Positions 13,018-14,948 of a DNA stretch of 14,948 nt are shown here, in pieces. The first letter of the stretch is position 1, and every line of letters starts with the position of its first letter. Source of the DNA: Comamonadaceae bacterium (GTDB lineage: Bacteria; Pseudomonadota; Gammaproteobacteria; Burkholderiales; Burkholderiaceae); NCBI GenBank assembly GCA_947505995.1, contig CANNNB010000034.1, positions 1-14,948 on the forward strand, in the 5' to 3' direction. The translations under genes were made by a program, and so were the position numbers. The notes under the pieces were generated by a model. The model made no database searches. It was not told the origin of the DNA and saw only the letters and a list, made by a program, of their open reading frames with translations.

Positions 13018-14376
13018 ATGGCAAAAATAATCCCTCCCGCCACAGCCGATGACACCTGGCTGAATCGCTGGGAGCCAGAAAACGAAATGTTTTGGCGCAA
13101 TGGCGGTTCTGCATTGGCATGGCGCACCCTGACCATTACCACTTTGAATTTAACGATGGCCTTCATGGCGTGGTTCTTGGTTTCGGCATTGGTAGTTCGC
13201 TTGCCGCAAATTGGCTTTAAGTTCACGCCCAATCAGCTATTTTGGCTTGCAGCAATGCCTGGTTTGGCGGGTGGATCTTTGCGCTTGGTGCACATGTTTT
13301 TAACGCCCATGTTTGGCACGCGCAAAGTAGTTGCACTTTCTACGCTTTCCTTGATGATGCCCTTGGTGGGATGGTTCTATGCAGTTCAAGATGTGACAAC
13401 ACCTTACTGGATGCTCTTGTCACTGGCATTTTTAGCCGGCCTTGGTGGCGGCAACTTTTCATCTTTCATGCCTTCCACCAGTTTGTTTTTCCCTAAAAGA
13501 TTGCAGGGGACAGCCCTTGCAATCCAAGCAGGCATTGGAAATTTTGGAGTTTCAATTGTTCAGTTTGTGACGCCTTGGATCATTGGGTTTGTGCTACTAG
13601 GTGGCGCAAGCTTCATGGGTGAGTCGCAAGTGCTGACCAAATCGGGCGTTCAAAGTCAAGTGTATTTACAAAATGCGGCAGCCATCATGATTCCGTTTGT
13701 TGTGGTTTTCGGAATCAGTGCATGGCTGCTCTTAAAGTCAGTGCCGATTCAGGCTAACTTTGCGGAGCAGTTTGACATATTTAAGTCCAGTCACACATGG
13801 AGCATGACGTCGCTTTACATGATGACCTTTGGGGCCTTTTCTGGACTGGCTGCAACATTTCCTTTGCTCATCAAGCAAATCTTCGGTGGCTTTGAAGGCG
13901 CTCCAGATCCCTTGGCGTGGGCTTTTTGGGGTCCTTTGGTTGGTTCTGCGGCCAGAGTTATTGCGGGTCCTTTGTCAGACAGATGGGGCGGCGCAAGGGT
14001 AACGCATTGGGCAGCTTTGGGCATGTTGTGCTCAACCTTGTGGGTAACGACCTTGACCCAACCCACCGGACTTGAAAGCTTCCCTATGTTTGTTGCGGGT
14101 ATGTTGGTCATGTTCTTTTTTGCAGGTGTTGGCAACGCTTCAACGTTCAAACAAATGCCCATGTTATTTGTGCCACGACAAGCCGGTGGTGTGATTGGAT
14201 TTACGGGTGCCATTGCCGCATATGGCCCCTTCATCTTTGGCATGTTGTTTGCCACTTCATTTGCAACTTATCAGTCTGCCACGCCTGTTTTTTATGGCTT
14301 GGCTGTTTTCTTTGCATTTAACTTTGTACTGAACTGGTGGATGTATGCCCGATCTAGCGCAGCCAATCCTTGCTGA
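13018..14376 (+). CDS. narK2: Nitrate/nitrite antiporter NarK2 type (MFS, E. coli NarK-like)
   Basis: A 452-residue major facilitator transporter of the E. coli NarK type. It has the longer cytoplasmic N-terminus of that group with WEPENEMFW at 18-26 (E. coli NarK has a comparable WxPExxxFW). Arg89 in AGGSLRLVH corresponds to the first substrate arginine (Arg89 in E. coli, from memory) and Arg313 in GSAARVIAGPLSDRWGG to the second. The signatures GLGGGNFSSFMPSTSLFFPK at 141-160 and GGVIGFTGAIAAYGPFIFG near the C-terminus are present. Such proteins exchange cytoplasmic nitrite for external nitrate, which keeps nitrate respiration going without losing proton motive force. AAAGGA at 13005-13010 sets ATG 13018. 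It lies 35 bp after narK1 and 24 bp before narG, so all three are probably one transcript. Confidence 0.9.
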   Translation: MAKIIPPATADDTWLNRWEPENEMFWRNGGSALAWRTLTITTLNLTMAFMAWFLVSALVVRLPQIGFKFTPNQLFWLAAMPGLAGGSLRLVHMFLTPMFGTRKVVALSTLSLMMPLVGWFYAVQDVTTPYWMLLSLAFLAGLGGGNFSSFMPSTSLFFPKRLQGTALAIQAGIGNFGVSIVQFVTPWIIGFVLLGGASFMGESQVLTKSGVQSQVYLQNAAAIMIPFVVVFGISAWLLLKSVPIQANFAEQFDIFKSSHTWSMTSLYMMTFGAFSGLAATFPLLIKQIFGGFEGAPDPLAWAFWGPLVGSAARVIAGPLSDRWGGARVTHWAALGMLCSTLWVTTLTQPTGLESFPMFVAGMLVMFFFAGVGNASTFKQMPMLFVPRQAGGVIGFTGAIAAYGPFIFGMLFATSFATYQSATPVFYGLAVFFAFNFVLNWWMYARSSAANPC

Positions 14377-14400
14377 GTTCTTTCATTACGGAGATCAATC

Positions 14401-14948
14401 ATGAGTCATTTTTTAGACCGCCTCAACCATTTTTCAAATCCCAAAGAATCATTTTCTGGTGGTCATGGTTTAACGACCGCCGAGGACAGAACTTGGGAAG
14501 ACGCCTATCGAAACCGTTGGGCACATGACAAGATTGTGCGAAGTACCCATGGTGTCAATTGCACCGGTTCGTGCTCATGGAAAATCTATGTCAAGGGTGG
14601 CATTGTGACCTGGGAAACCCAGCAAACAGATTACCCACGCACCCGCGCCGATCTGCCAAATCATGAGCCCCGTGGTTGTGCTCGAGGCGCATCCTATTCT
14701 TGGTATCTTTACAGCGCCAATCGCGTGAAATATCCTATGGTGCGTGCACGGTTGTTAAAGCATTGGCGCGCCGCCTTGGCCTTGGCCAACAACCCAGTAG
14801 ATGCTTGGGCATCCATTGTTGAGAATCAACAAGCCAAAGAAGAATGGCAGCATCAGCGTGGGCTAGGTGGTTTTGTGCGCAGTACGTGGGAAGAAGTGAA
14901 TCAATTGATTGCCAGTGCCAATGTGTACACGGCCAAAAAATACGGACC
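14401..14948 (+). CDS. narG: Respiratory nitrate reductase alpha subunit NarG (3' end missing)
   Basis: The first 182 codons of the large molybdopterin subunit are present and the frame runs off the window; a full NarG is around 1,240 residues. ATG 14401 follows GGAG at 14390-14393. The FS0 iron-sulphur site is intact: His50, Cys54, Cys58 and Cys93 (HGVNCTGSC at 50-58, then RGCARG at 91-96). This is the His-Cys3 pattern known from E. coli NarG (49/53/57/92). The N-terminal WEDAYRNRWAHDKIVRSTHG (33-52 region) is also typical of membrane-bound cytoplasm-facing NarG and not of periplasmic NapA. NarG reduces nitrate to nitrite with electrons from quinol through NarI and NarH. Those genes and narJ are expected just beyond the window. 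The narK1-narK2-narG order is the usual nar operon layout in many betaproteobacteria. Confidence 0.95.
   Translation, partial: MSHFLDRLNHFSNPKESFSGGHGLTTAEDRTWEDAYRNRWAHDKIVRSTHGVNCTGSCSWKIYVKGGIVTWETQQTDYPRTRADLPNHEPRGCARGASYSWYLYSANRVKYPMVRARLLKHWRAALALANNPVDAWASIVENQQAKEEWQHQRGLGGFVRSTWEEVNQLIASANVYTAKKYG

Noticed and set aside
13815..14255. Long open frame on the minus strand inside narK2
   Set aside because: It lies wholly within a well-recognised transporter gene, has no ribosome site or recognisable domain, and looks like a codon-bias shadow.
1..14948. Search for tRNA/rRNA genes, CRISPR arrays, insertion sequences and phage genes
   Set aside because: I saw no cloverleaf-like segments, regularly spaced repeats, transposase motifs or terminal inverted repeats; nearly all sequence is occupied by the listed genes.

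Overview
This window looks like a chromosomal segment of a facultatively anaerobic betaproteobacterium, most likely Burkholderiales close to Comamonadaceae. The basis is inference: two Bug/TctC-type solute-binding proteins, a LigI-like amidohydrolase next to a carboxymuconolactone-decarboxylase-like gene, a NarX/NarL pair with separate NarK1 and NarK2 transporters, and an overall G+C a little under 50% by eye. All genes are on the + strand.

Left half (1-5603): a catabolic gene cluster. In order it holds the 3' end of a carboxymuconolactone decarboxylase-family protein, a small EthD/DUF4286-like alpha/beta-barrel protein, a LigI-type lactonase/amidohydrolase, a Bug-family periplasmic binding protein, an SDR oxidoreductase, a second Bug-family protein, a cupin and a VOC (glyoxalase-fold) protein. 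Spacing is tight (4-bp overlap to 84 bp), so it reads as one or two operons for uptake and breakdown of an organic acid or aromatic-derived carboxylate. The substrate cannot be read from the sequence.

Middle (5604-11567): a 224-bp regulatory gap holds two inverted repeats and a strong FNR-type box, TTGATTTAAGTCAA, at the right distance from a -10-like hexamer. It precedes five tightly packed genes: a periplasmic adaptor, a MacB/DevC-like permease, an ABC ATPase, a NarX-type sensor kinase and a NarL-type response regulator. Three of the four junctions are 4-bp ATGA overlaps and the fourth is a 10-bp gap, so the exporter and the nitrate two-component system appear to be made together, probably under low oxygen. 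The exporter's substrate is unknown. This exporter-NarXL coupling is the most interesting part of the window.

Right half (11568-14948): a terminator-like hairpin closes the narXL operon. An 81-base leader with further hairpins follows, one of which pairs exactly with the narK1 Shine-Dalgarno sequence. Then come narK1 (nitrate/proton symporter type), narK2 (nitrate/nitrite antiporter type) and the first 182 codons of narG, the respiratory nitrate reductase catalytic subunit, which runs off the end. Together the right two thirds form a respiratory nitrate-reduction locus: NarX senses nitrate/nitrite, NarL controls transcription, the NarK proteins bring nitrate in and nitrite out, and NarG reduces nitrate at the cytoplasmic face of the membrane.
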